Part shown: piece by piece, positions 1 to 5,949 of the stretch
How positions within the stretch are numbered: the first letter of the stretch is position 1
How the letters are laid out: each line of letters begins with the position of its first letter
Assembly: GCA_902497215.1 (NCBI GenBank)
Contig: CABVEH010000045.1
Coordinates: 1-8,201, forward strand
Direction: 5' to 3'
DNA: 8,201 bases
DNA from: an uncultured Eggerthellaceae bacterium
GTDB lineage: Bacteria > Actinomycetota > Coriobacteriia > Coriobacteriales > Eggerthellaceae
Notes under the pieces: model-generated
What the model was told of the DNA's origin: nothing
What the model saw: only the letters and a program-made list of their open reading frames with translations
The model's database searches: none
Made by a program: the position numbers and the translations under genes

Positions 1-735
1 CGCGGTGTTCTGCGCCTCGTCAAGAATGACGAAGCTGTCGTTCAGCGTGCGTCCCCTCATGAACGCCAGAGGGGCGATCTCGATGGTGCCGCTTTCCAGA
101 AGCTCGTTGGCGTGTTCGACGTCGACCATGTCGAACAGGGCGTCGTACAGGGGCCTGATATAGGGGTCGACCTTCTCGGTCAGGGTCCCGGGCAGAAAGC
201 CCAGGTTCTCGCCCGCCTCCAGGATGGGGCGCGAAAGCACGATGCGCCCGACCTCCTTGCGCCTGAGCGCTGCAATCGCCATGGCCATCGCCAGGTAGGT
301 CTTCCCGGTGCCGGCAGGCCCGACGCCGAACGTCACCGTGTTCGACCTGATGGCGTCGACGTAGCGCTTCTGCCCGGGCGTCTTCGGATGGATGGACTTC
401 CCGCGGCACGAGAGCACGACGTCCTCGCGCAGGGACGGAGGCGCGAACTCGCGCCTCTTCCTCATGTCTATGGCGCGGCGCACGAAGGCCTCGTCCACGG
501 CGTCCCCCGCCGACGCGCATTCGACCATGTCGTCGAGCACGAGCGAAAGCGACTCCACGTCAGGCGCCGGCCCTTCGAGAAGGACCTGGTCGCCGCGCAC
601 CGTCATGCGCACGTCGTAGGAGGACCGAAGCAGCCTGACGTTTCCGTCGGCCTCGCCGAACAGGGCCGCCATGTCGGTCTCGGGCGGTATGGATATAGCC
701 AGCGACCTGCTGTTTTCCTTGGGTTCCTGAGTCAT
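1..735 (-). CDS. phoH: PhoH family ATPase (PhoH/YbeZ type), N-terminal part, cut by window edge
   Basis: The frame runs from ATG at 735 without a stop to base 1, giving 245 residues; full-length family members are about 320-340, so the C-terminus lies outside the window. PhoH/YbeZ proteins are cytoplasmic P-loop ATPases tied to RNA metabolism and, with the neighbouring YbeY endonuclease in many genomes, to ribosome and rRNA quality control. Visible: a small N-terminal KH-like region (about 28-70, starting near LFGEADGNVRLL), a conserved entry to the ATPase domain (IHPKTPGQKRYVDAI, 115-129), Walker A GPAGTGKT (139-146) and Walker B FVILDEAQN (235-243). No good Shine-Dalgarno precedes the ATG, but an extended -10-like element sits 6 nt upstream. 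The gap to mtaB is 34 bp, so it may be read both from the upstream operon and from its own promoter. The PhoH family call is secure; substrate and exact role are not visible. Confidence 0.95.
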   Translation of the reverse strand, partial: MTQEPKENSRSLAISIPPETDMAALFGEADGNVRLLRSSYDVRMTVRGDQVLLEGPAPDVESLSLVLDDMVECASAGDAVDEAFVRRAIDMRKRREFAPPSLREDVVLSCRGKSIHPKTPGQKRYVDAIRSNTVTFGVGPAGTGKTYLAMAMAIAALRRKEVGRIVLSRPILEAGENLGFLPGTLTEKVDPYIRPLYDALFDMVDVEHANELLESGTIEIAPLAFMRGRTLNDSFVILDEAQNTA

Positions 736-741
736 AGGCAG

Positions 742-750
742 ATTGTATCA
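742..750 (-). promoter_or_regulatory. Extended -10 promoter element just upstream of phoH
   Basis: Read on the minus strand, the mtaB-phoH gap contains TGATACAAT: a TG extended element plus TACAAT, one mismatch from TATAAT. Its last base is 6 nt before the phoH ATG, so a usual start about 7 nt downstream would fall on or next to the ATG, making a leaderless mRNA. This fits the lack of a Shine-Dalgarno at phoH. No convincing -35 is seen 16-18 nt upstream. The site is inferred from sequence only. Confidence 0.4.
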
Positions 751-769
751 TGCAACGCTTGCGCCGCTG

Positions 770-2044
770 CTACAGAGTGACCTCGACCAGGGCGCCCGGA
801 GCGGCTCCAGCGGGGGCGTGCACGTCGTGGTAGCTTTCCGTGGTGCACCATGTCTCGTCCTCCACTACCGCGAGCTCGACGCTTCCGCGCCTGGAAGCGA
901 GGTCGGCCTTTCGCAGACGGGCTCCCAGTTCGCGGAGCGCCTCGGCCCTGCGCAGGCGGACGTCGCGCGAAACCTGGTCGGCGCGGGCGGCTGCGGGCGT
1001 CCCTTCCCTTTCCGAGTACGGGAAGACGTGCATCTTCGAGAACCCGCATGCCTCGCAGACCTCGAAGGTGCGCATGAAGTCGTCCTCCGTCTCGCCCGGG
1101 AACCCTGCGATTACGTCGGTGCTGATGGAAGCCGAAGGCATCAAGGCGCGCACCTTTGCGACGAGGTCGACGAAGTCCTCGGCGCTGTAACGCCGCCCCA
1201 TCTCGCGGAGCACCTTCGACGACCCCGACTGCAGGGGCAGGTGGAAGTGCCTGCAGATGCGGCCGTCCGACGATGCGACGACGCGCAGGATGGCGTCGTC
1301 CAGGTTGTCGGGCTCGATAGAAGAAAGCCTGATCCTGCAATCGGGGCCCTCGTCCAGAAGCAGCGACAGCAGGCCGTCAAGGCGAAGGCCGCCGAAGTCG
1401 TACCTGCCCAGGTTTATGCCGGCCAGCACGATCTCGGACGCGCCGAGCGAGGCAGCCTCGTGCGCATCGTCGAGGACCGACTGCGGGTCGGTGCTGACTT
1501 CGGGGCCGCGCAGCTTGTGGACGATGCAGTACGCGCACTCGTTCGCGCAGCCGTCCTGCACCTTTATACCCACCCGTGCCCGGCCAAGGGCGAGGAACGA
1601 GCGGGAGGCGTCACACGAGGGCAGAAGCGCCCCGCCCGGGCCGCAGGGGCTACCAGGAGTGCCATGCGCAGGAACAGCGTCGGTACGCACGGCTTCCTCG
1701 GCAAGGGCGCCAAGGCGTTTTTCCAGGTCCCATTTGGCGACGACTTCGACCCTGTCGGACATCCCGGCATAGACGGACGGGTCCTGAACCGCCGCGCACC
1801 CGGTGACGACGACCTTCGCGCGCGGGTTGGCGGCAAGCGACTGCCTGACGGCCTTGCGGGTCTTCTTCTCGGCGACGGCCGTGACCGTGCACGTGTTCAC
1901 GACAACGATGTCGGCGTCGCTGGCGCAGGGCGTCATGCCCGACCCGGCGAGCTGGCGCTCGAACGCGTCGGACTCCACCCGGTTGACCTTGCACCCCAGG
2001 TTGACCACCTTGAACCTCAACAGGCGCGCCCTTCGCCCTGGCAT
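770..2044 (-). CDS. mtaB: tRNA t6A37 methylthiotransferase (MtaB family)
   Basis: This 424-residue radical-SAM enzyme should convert t6A to ms2t6A at position 37 of ANN-decoding tRNAs. The N-terminal UPF0004 domain shows the three cysteines that bind the auxiliary [4Fe-4S] cluster: VNLGCKVN (C18), VNTCTVT (C52) and VTGCA (C83). The radical-SAM motif CANECAYC follows (C166, C170, C173), then the family motif HFHLPLQSGS and STDVIAGFPGET. The last roughly 60 residues fit a TRAM-like RNA-binding tail. The start is ATG 2044 because GGAGG lies 6 nt upstream (2051-2055); the frame stays open further upstream but that extension runs antisense-like through rsmE and is not protein-like. The start overlaps the end of rsmE by 28 bp. 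The GCKVN and LQSGS motifs favour MtaB over MiaB or RimO. Length is normal (about 430) and all catalytic cysteines are present. Confidence 0.93.
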   Translation of the reverse strand: MPGRRARLLRFKVVNLGCKVNRVESDAFERQLAGSGMTPCASDADIVVVNTCTVTAVAEKKTRKAVRQSLAANPRAKVVVTGCAAVQDPSVYAGMSDRVEVVAKWDLEKRLGALAEEAVRTDAVPAHGTPGSPCGPGGALLPSCDASRSFLALGRARVGIKVQDGCANECAYCIVHKLRGPEVSTDPQSVLDDAHEAASLGASEIVLAGINLGRYDFGGLRLDGLLSLLLDEGPDCRIRLSSIEPDNLDDAILRVVASSDGRICRHFHLPLQSGSSKVLREMGRRYSAEDFVDLVAKVRALMPSASISTDVIAGFPGETEDDFMRTFEVCEACGFSKMHVFPYSEREGTPAAARADQVSRDVRLRRAEALRELGARLRKADLASRRGSVELAVVEDETWCTTESYHDVHAPAGAAPGALVEVTL

Positions 2045-2807
2045 GAAGCGCCTCCCATGCCGCCAAGCTCGTAGGACACGAGCGCGCATCCCACGATCCC
2101 AGCCGTCTCGGTGCGCAGAATGCTCGGGCCCAGCGACGCGACGGATGCCGCTTCGTTCGAAGCCATGATAGCCTCGACCTCGGATTCGGAAAGCCCTCCC
2201 TCGGGCCCCACCACGACCGCGACGTCTGCGTCGGGTGCGCCTTTGACGCGTTCGAGCGCACGTGCGATGGTGTCCTCGCAGGAGGCTTCCTCCCAGAACA
2301 CGACGACGACGTCGAAGCCGCCGAGGCCCTCGCAAGCCTGCTGGAACGTCTTCACGTCGGACACTTCGGGCACGAGCCCCCTTCCCGACTGCATGGCGCG
2401 ATGGACGACCACCTGTCGCGCTTGCGGGCCGCCTTGGATGCGTCAAGGCGCACCACCGACCTGGACGAGGCGAACGGGACGAACGCGCACGCCCCCACCT
2501 CCGTGGCATGGCGCACTACGGTCTCCATCTTGTCGCCCTTGGCCAAGGCCTGATAAAGGGTTATGCGGAAGGGGGGTTCCGGACATCCCAGGCGCGACGC
2601 CACGGACGCCACCAGCGAATCCCCCATGCTTTCGACCTCGCATTCGAAGTAGTCCCCCGATGCGTCGACCACGGCGATGTGCTCGCCAGGCGAAAGGCGC
2701 AGGACGCGGGCGTGCCGGAGGTCTTCGTCGGAAAGACGGAGCTCGAACGTGCGCCCCTCCTCCGCCGAGAGGACCTGCTCGTCCAGGAAGAAACGGTGAA
2801 GGCTCAT
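2017..2807 (-). pseudogene. rsmE: Frameshifted 16S rRNA m3U1498 methyltransferase (RsmE)
   Basis: RsmE is a SPOUT methyltransferase that makes m3U1498 in 16S rRNA. Two frames carry one protein. The first, from ATG 2807, gives the N-terminal PUA-like domain (MSLHRFFLDEQV, then LRHARVLRL) and the start of the SPOUT domain (LYQALAKGDKMETVVRHATE, SRSVVRLD, RDRWSSIA) to residue 137, then 14 non-homologous residues and a stop at 2352. The second frame continues the family sequence from QSGRGLVPEVSDVKTFQQ through the SAM-binding knot (VGPEGGLSESEV and SLGPSILRTETAG) to the stop at 2017. In relatives such as Bacillus YqeU, IA and QS are separated by about five residues (KEAAE); here only 5 nt (CCATG) remain, as expected from loss of about 10 bp. 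Adding 10 bp would restore a 266-residue protein of normal length. As it stands the product lacks the cofactor site. No other decay is seen, so the lesion is recent or a sequence error. It sits 9 nt after dnaJ with a weak ribosome binding site. Confidence 0.9.
2051..2055 (-). promoter_or_regulatory. Ribosome binding site of mtaB, inside the end of rsmE
   Basis: GGAGG on the minus strand lies 6 nt before the ATG at 2044 and decides the mtaB start among many in-frame options. It lies within the rsmE reading frame, so mtaB has its own initiation signal even though rsmE translation now stops about 300 nt earlier. Confidence 0.8.
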
Positions 2808-2816
2808 GTGCGGGGC

Positions 2817-3953
2817 CTAGTTGAAGGCGTCGCGGATCTTCTCGAGCGGAGACTTCTTCTGGGACACGGCCTCGCCCATCTCGGAGGCCAGTTCCTCGAG
2901 GAGCTCGCGTTCGCGCTTCGAGAGCCTCTTGGGGATGCGCACGTCGACGTGGACGAACAGGTCGCCTCGGGAATCGCTCCCGAGCTTGGGAAGGCCATGG
3001 CCCTTCACGCGGACCACGTCGCCGGCCTGCGTCCCTGCGGGCACCTTCACCTTGACGGTCTCGTCTTCCATGATGCCGTCCACCTCGAGCTCGGCCCCCA
3101 GCGCCGCCTGCACCATGGGCACCGTTATGGCGGCGTGCAGGTGGTTGCCGTCGCGTTCGAAGTTCTCGTGCGGCTTGACGCGCACGGTGACGATCAGGTC
3201 GCCGGCCGAGGCGCCCTGCATGCCCGCCTCGCCGAAGCCCGACACCTTGAGCTGCTGTCCGTCGCGGATGCCGGCCGGGATCTCCACCGACACGCGCTGG
3301 CGGTCGGGGACACGCCCCTGGCCCTCGCATTCCTCGCAGGCGCCCTCTATGACGCTTCCGGTGCCATGGCACGCGCTGCACGTGGTGGACGACTGCATGT
3401 CGCCCAGGAACGTGCGCTGCACCGTGACCACCCGACCGCTGCCGCCGCATTCCTGGCACTGCACCTCGTGGCCGTCCTCGCCGAGGCCGGTGCCGTCGCA
3501 GTCAGGGCACGGCGCCAAGCGGTCGTACACGACCTCGCGCTTCGTGCCCGACGCGACCTGCTCCAGCGTAACGTCGATGCCCATGCCCATGTCGCGGCCT
3601 TCCTTGCTGACGGTTCGCCCTCCGCGGGCGCCTCCGCCGAAGAAGGTGGAGAATATGTCGCCCATCCCGCCAAAGCCTCCGAAGATGTCCTCGAAGTCGA
3701 CGTAGCCGGGGCCGCCCTGCGACCCGGCTCCGGGGATGGTGCCGAACCTGTCGTACTGCGCGCGCTTGTTCGCGTCGGACAGCACGTCGTAGGCCTCGTT
3801 GAGCTCCTTGAACTCGTCCTCGGCCGTGGGCGAGTCGTTCACGTCCGGGTGCAGCTCGCGCGCCTTGTGGCGGAATGCCTTCTTTATCTCGGCGTCGCTG
3901 GCGTTCCTGTCTACGCCCAGGATCTCGTACAGGTCTTTGGTCGTTGCTGGCAT
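2817..3953 (-). CDS. dnaJ: Chaperone DnaJ (Hsp40, type I)
   Basis: The 378-residue co-chaperone delivers unfolded clients to DnaK and stimulates its ATPase. All type I domains are present in order: J domain (about 5-70) with the essential HPD at 35-37; a short G/F-rich linker (about 71-113, GGFGGMGDIF and FFGGGARGG); four CxxCxGxG zinc-binding repeats with cysteines at 149/152, 166/169, 192/195 and 206/209; then the two substrate-binding C-terminal domains (GDLIVTVRVKPHENFERDGN, RGDLFVHVDVRIPKRLS). The ATG at 3953 is preceded by a GGGG-containing weak Shine-Dalgarno about 5-6 nt upstream. It starts 21 bp after hrcA, so it should be co-transcribed from the CIRCE promoter and induced on heat shock. 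dnaK and grpE are not adjacent; in actinobacteria a hrcA-linked DnaJ is usually the second paralogue (DnaJ2), which is likely here but cannot be shown from this window. Confidence 0.97.
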   Translation of the reverse strand: MPATTKDLYEILGVDRNASDAEIKKAFRHKARELHPDVNDSPTAEDEFKELNEAYDVLSDANKRAQYDRFGTIPGAGSQGGPGYVDFEDIFGGFGGMGDIFSTFFGGGARGGRTVSKEGRDMGMGIDVTLEQVASGTKREVVYDRLAPCPDCDGTGLGEDGHEVQCQECGGSGRVVTVQRTFLGDMQSSTTCSACHGTGSVIEGACEECEGQGRVPDRQRVSVEIPAGIRDGQQLKVSGFGEAGMQGASAGDLIVTVRVKPHENFERDGNHLHAAITVPMVQAALGAELEVDGIMEDETVKVKVPAGTQAGDVVRVKGHGLPKLGSDSRGDLFVHVDVRIPKRLSKRERELLEELASEMGEAVSQKKSPLEKIRDAFN

Positions 3954-3974
3954 CTTTTCCCCTGTTTTCCCCGT

Positions 3975-4718
3975 TTATTCCATGTTGAGTATGCTCTGGG
4001 CGGCACGCACCGCCCCTATAACGTTGCCGTAGTCCATGCGCCTGGGGCCGATGACTGCCACCACACCCCGCGAGTCGCCGTAGCCGTACACGCCGGCCAC
4101 CACCGACACGCACACGAGGCTGGAGTCCTCGTTCTCGCGCCCTATGCGCACCGCGAAGCCGTCCGTGGCCGAGGACGCCTCGTCGAACGCCTTGAAGTAG
4201 ACCGTATCGTCCTCGAGGATCTCCATGAGCGGAAGAAGCGACGACGACTCCTGGAACTCAGGCTTGCGCATGAGCGAGCTCAGGCCCAGGCGTTCCTTCT
4301 TCGCAAGCGAGACTTCCGAAGGCGCACCGTCCGCGTCCATGCATCCGACGATCGAAAGGCAGTCGGTCAGGCGCGCAAGCTCCTCGGACACCTGGCGCAT
4401 CAGGCCATCGAGCGCGTCTGCGCTGGCCCGCATGCGGGCGGCCATGTCGTCGCGCACGTTGCTCTGGTACGCCTCCGAGGCCAGAAGGTCGTCGACGAAC
4501 TCGCGGTAGCCCGCATCGGTAGGTATGCGGCCGGCCGAGGTGTGCGGCTGCGTTATGTAGCCGGCCTCCTCGAGCGCCGAGAGCTCGTTGCGCACCGTGG
4601 CGGAGCTGACGCCGAGGTGGTACTGCTCGGCTATCGTCTTCGAGCCGACGGGCATCGCATGGGACACGTACTCCTCTATGAGCGCGCGAAGTATCCTCTG
4701 CCTGCGGTCTGAAAGCAT
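3975..4718 (-). CDS. hrcA: Heat-inducible transcription repressor HrcA, unusually short
   Basis: HrcA dimers bind CIRCE and repress heat-shock genes. The N-terminal winged helix is complete: [42 protein letters not shown] (about 23-46) and [21 protein letters not shown] (59-79), followed by a helical stretch up to [15 protein letters not shown] (111-125). The C-terminus is also clearly Hrc[11 protein letters not shown] (152-161), [23 protein letters not shown] and [16 protein letters not shown] (219-234). Between them, about 20 residues stand where Bacillus HrcA (343 residues) has roughly 110-120, so most of the inserted dimerising domain and part of the GAF-like domain are missing. The protein is 247 residues and the frame is unbroken. 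ATG 4718 has a strong AGGAGG 4 nt upstream. First gene of the hrcA-dnaJ operon and preceded by its own CIRCE operator, so autoregulation is expected. Family certain; how this short form dimerises is unknown. Confidence 0.95.
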   Translation of the reverse strand: MLSDRRQRILRALIEEYVSHAMPVGSKTIAEQYHLGVSSATVRNELSALEEAGYITQPHTSAGRIPTDAGYREFVDDLLASEAYQSNVRDDMAARMRASADALDGLMRQVSEELARLTDCLSIVGCMDADGAPSEVSLAKKERLGLSSLMRKPEFQESSSLLPLMEILEDDTVYFKAFDEASSATDGFAVRIGRENEDSSLVCVSVVAGVYGYGDSRGVVAVIGPRRMDYGNVIGAVRAAQSILNME

Positions 4719-4722
4719 CCGT

Positions 4723-4728
4723 CCTCCT
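4723..4728 (-). promoter_or_regulatory. Ribosome binding site of hrcA
   Basis: A perfect AGGAGG on the minus strand, 4 nt before the ATG at 4718, fixes the hrcA start. The predicted leader from the CIRCE promoter to this ATG is only about 20 nt. Confidence 0.85.
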
Positions 4729-4743
4729 GTTCTCGTCGCACCT

Positions 4744-4773
4744 ATTTTAGCAACCTCGGGCCAAGAGTGCTAA
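4744..4773 (-). promoter_or_regulatory. Predicted housekeeping promoter of the hrcA-dnaJ operon
   Basis: On the minus strand TAAAAT (4749-4744) matches TATAAT at five of six positions. Eighteen nt upstream is TTAGCA (4773-4768), four of six to TTGACA. Both hexamers overlap the ends of the CIRCE operator, so bound HrcA would physically block RNA polymerase. The start would fall near 4737, giving a short leader. Inferred from sequence, no -35 of consensus quality. Confidence 0.55.
4747..4773 (-). promoter_or_regulatory. CIRCE operator (HrcA binding site)
   Basis: The CIRCE consensus is TTAGCACTC, 9 nt, GAGTGCTAA. Read towards hrcA, the left arm is a perfect TTAGCACTC (4773-4765), the spacer is exactly 9 nt (4764-4756), and the right arm is GGTTGCTAA (4755-4747), with two mismatches. 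Sixteen of 18 arm positions match. It lies 28 bp upstream of the hrcA ATG, as expected for HrcA autoregulation of a hrcA-dnaJ operon. Confidence 0.95.
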
Positions 4774-4836
4774 CGAGACCGGAAAGCTTGTGTCGATTGG
4801 ATGATGAGGGCTTGGCCGTTCATGCGCAAAAACGCA

Positions 4837-5949
4837 TCAACCAGCAAGGTCAAGCAAGGCGCCGAAGAGCTCGTTGCCCAGAAGCCAGCCCTTCTGCGTA
4901 GGGCGCCACCCGCCTTCGTGGGCCTCCACGAGGCCGAGAGAGGCGAGTCTTGCAAGCGTCTCGTCGAATCCCGGCAGCGCGTCGCGGAAGGTGGAGCAGG
5001 CCTCGGCGCTGACGCCTTCGGTCATGCGCATGGCCAGCATCAGGTCCTCGGCGGCCATCTGCACGGCGTCGAGGTCGTCCACCACGACGCCGTCCTGCAC
5101 CCTCATGCGGCGTTGCGCGTTCTGCGTCATGGTGACGGCCGACTCGCCTATCCCAAGGTATGGTTTCCCCTGCCAGTAGGACATGTTGTGGCGGCTTTCG
5201 AAGCCGGGGCAGGCATAGCTTGCGACCTCGTACCGGCGAAGCCCTGCTCCCTCGAGCCTGGCGCAGGCCAGCTCCATCATGTCGGCCTGCGTGTCGTCGT
5301 CGGGGATGTGCAGGCGTCCCTTGCGCATGAGCCTCTCAAACTTCGTGCCCTTCTCTATCGTCAGCGGATAGATGCTGACGTGGGTCACGCCAAGCCCGAC
5401 GGCGGTCTCTATGCTGCTTTCCAGCTGCTCGGGAGTCTGCCCGGGAAGGCCGCACATGAGGTCGACGCTCACGTTCTCGAACCTGCATTGCGCGTCGCTC
5501 ACGGCGCGCTTGGCGTCGTCGGACGTGTGTATGCGCCCCAGCGTCTCCAACAGGCCATCGTCGAAGGACTGCACCCCCAGCGACAGCCTGTTCGCACCGA
5601 GCGCCCAGATGTCGCGAACGAGCCTCTCGTCCAGCGATTCAGGGTTCGCCTCCACCGTGCATTCCACCTCGGTGGTCAGATGCATTGACGTGCCGATGGC
5701 GTACAACAGCTGCGTAAGGCCGCGGCTTTTCGCGAACGTGGGCGTGCCTCCGCCTATGTATACCGTCTCGACCTCGGAAAGCTCGCCTTCTGCGCCTTTG
5801 GCCCTGATGTCGCGCACCAGGCCCTCCAAGTAGGCGTCGACCTCGGGCGACCCCTCCTTCACGGCCCGGGTGTGGAAGTCGCAGTAGTTGCACCTGGACT
5901 TGCAGAACGGAACGTGCACGTATAGGGCCTTGTAGGCGTCATGCGGCAT
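4837..5949 (-). CDS. hemW: HemW, radical-SAM heme chaperone-like protein (HemN paralogue)
   Basis: This 370-residue protein belongs to the HemN-like HemW family, which has a radical-SAM fold, binds heme and is thought to insert heme into targets such as respiratory enzymes; it is often mis-annotated as coproporphyrinogen dehydrogenase. The cluster motif is CKSRCNYCDF (C16, C20, C23); phenylalanine follows where HemN has a fourth cysteine, which marks HemW. Other motifs are YIGGGTPT (64-71), VEANPES (99-105), NRLSLGVQSFDD (120-131), LMCGLPGQT (164-172), HNMSYW (254-259) and YLGIG (264-268), then a HemN C-terminal domain. The usual GAHS-type residues after GIG are replaced by ESAVTM. ATG 5949 has GGAGG 6 nt upstream (5956-5960) and lies inside the end of dus (11-bp overlap), so the two are probably coupled. 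A 118-bp gap with the CIRCE promoter separates it from hrcA. Confidence 0.93.
   Translation of the reverse strand: MPHDAYKALYVHVPFCKSRCNYCDFHTRAVKEGSPEVDAYLEGLVRDIRAKGAEGELSEVETVYIGGGTPTFAKSRGLTQLLYAIGTSMHLTTEVECTVEANPESLDERLVRDIWALGANRLSLGVQSFDDGLLETLGRIHTSDDAKRAVSDAQCRFENVSVDLMCGLPGQTPEQLESSIETAVGLGVTHVSIYPLTIEKGTKFERLMRKGRLHIPDDDTQADMMELACARLEGAGLRRYEVASYACPGFESRHNMSYWQGKPYLGIGESAVTMTQNAQRRMRVQDGVVVDDLDAVQMAAEDLMLAMRMTEGVSAEACSTFRDALPGFDETLARLASLGLVEAHEGGWRPTQKGWLLGNELFGALLDLAG

Noticed and set aside
743..2074. A plus-strand open frame of 443 codons antisense to mtaB
   Set aside because: Same codon-bias shadow; mtaB on the other strand has all family motifs and no motif is seen here.
2352..2412. 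Programmed ribosomal frameshifting in rsmE
   Set aside because: No slippery run or clear stimulatory structure at the junction, and about three conserved-region residues are missing, which slippage does not explain; RsmE is not known to use frameshifting.
2045..2509. Upstream extension of the mtaB frame to 2509
   Set aside because: Low-complexity Arg-rich translation overlapping rsmE out of frame; the strong GGAGG at 2051-2055 and family alignment place the start at 2044.
2262..4712. A plus-strand open frame of 816 codons antisense to rsmE, dnaJ and hrcA
   Set aside because: It is a by-product of strong third-position G/C bias on the minus strand. The translation is rich in His, Arg, Ala and Val without motifs, while the opposite strand encodes three clear known proteins.
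4822..4837. Hairpin ATGCG/CGCAT at the hemW stop as a terminator
   Set aside because: Only five base pairs, and the T-run lies in the loop, not after the stem; not a Rho-independent terminator.
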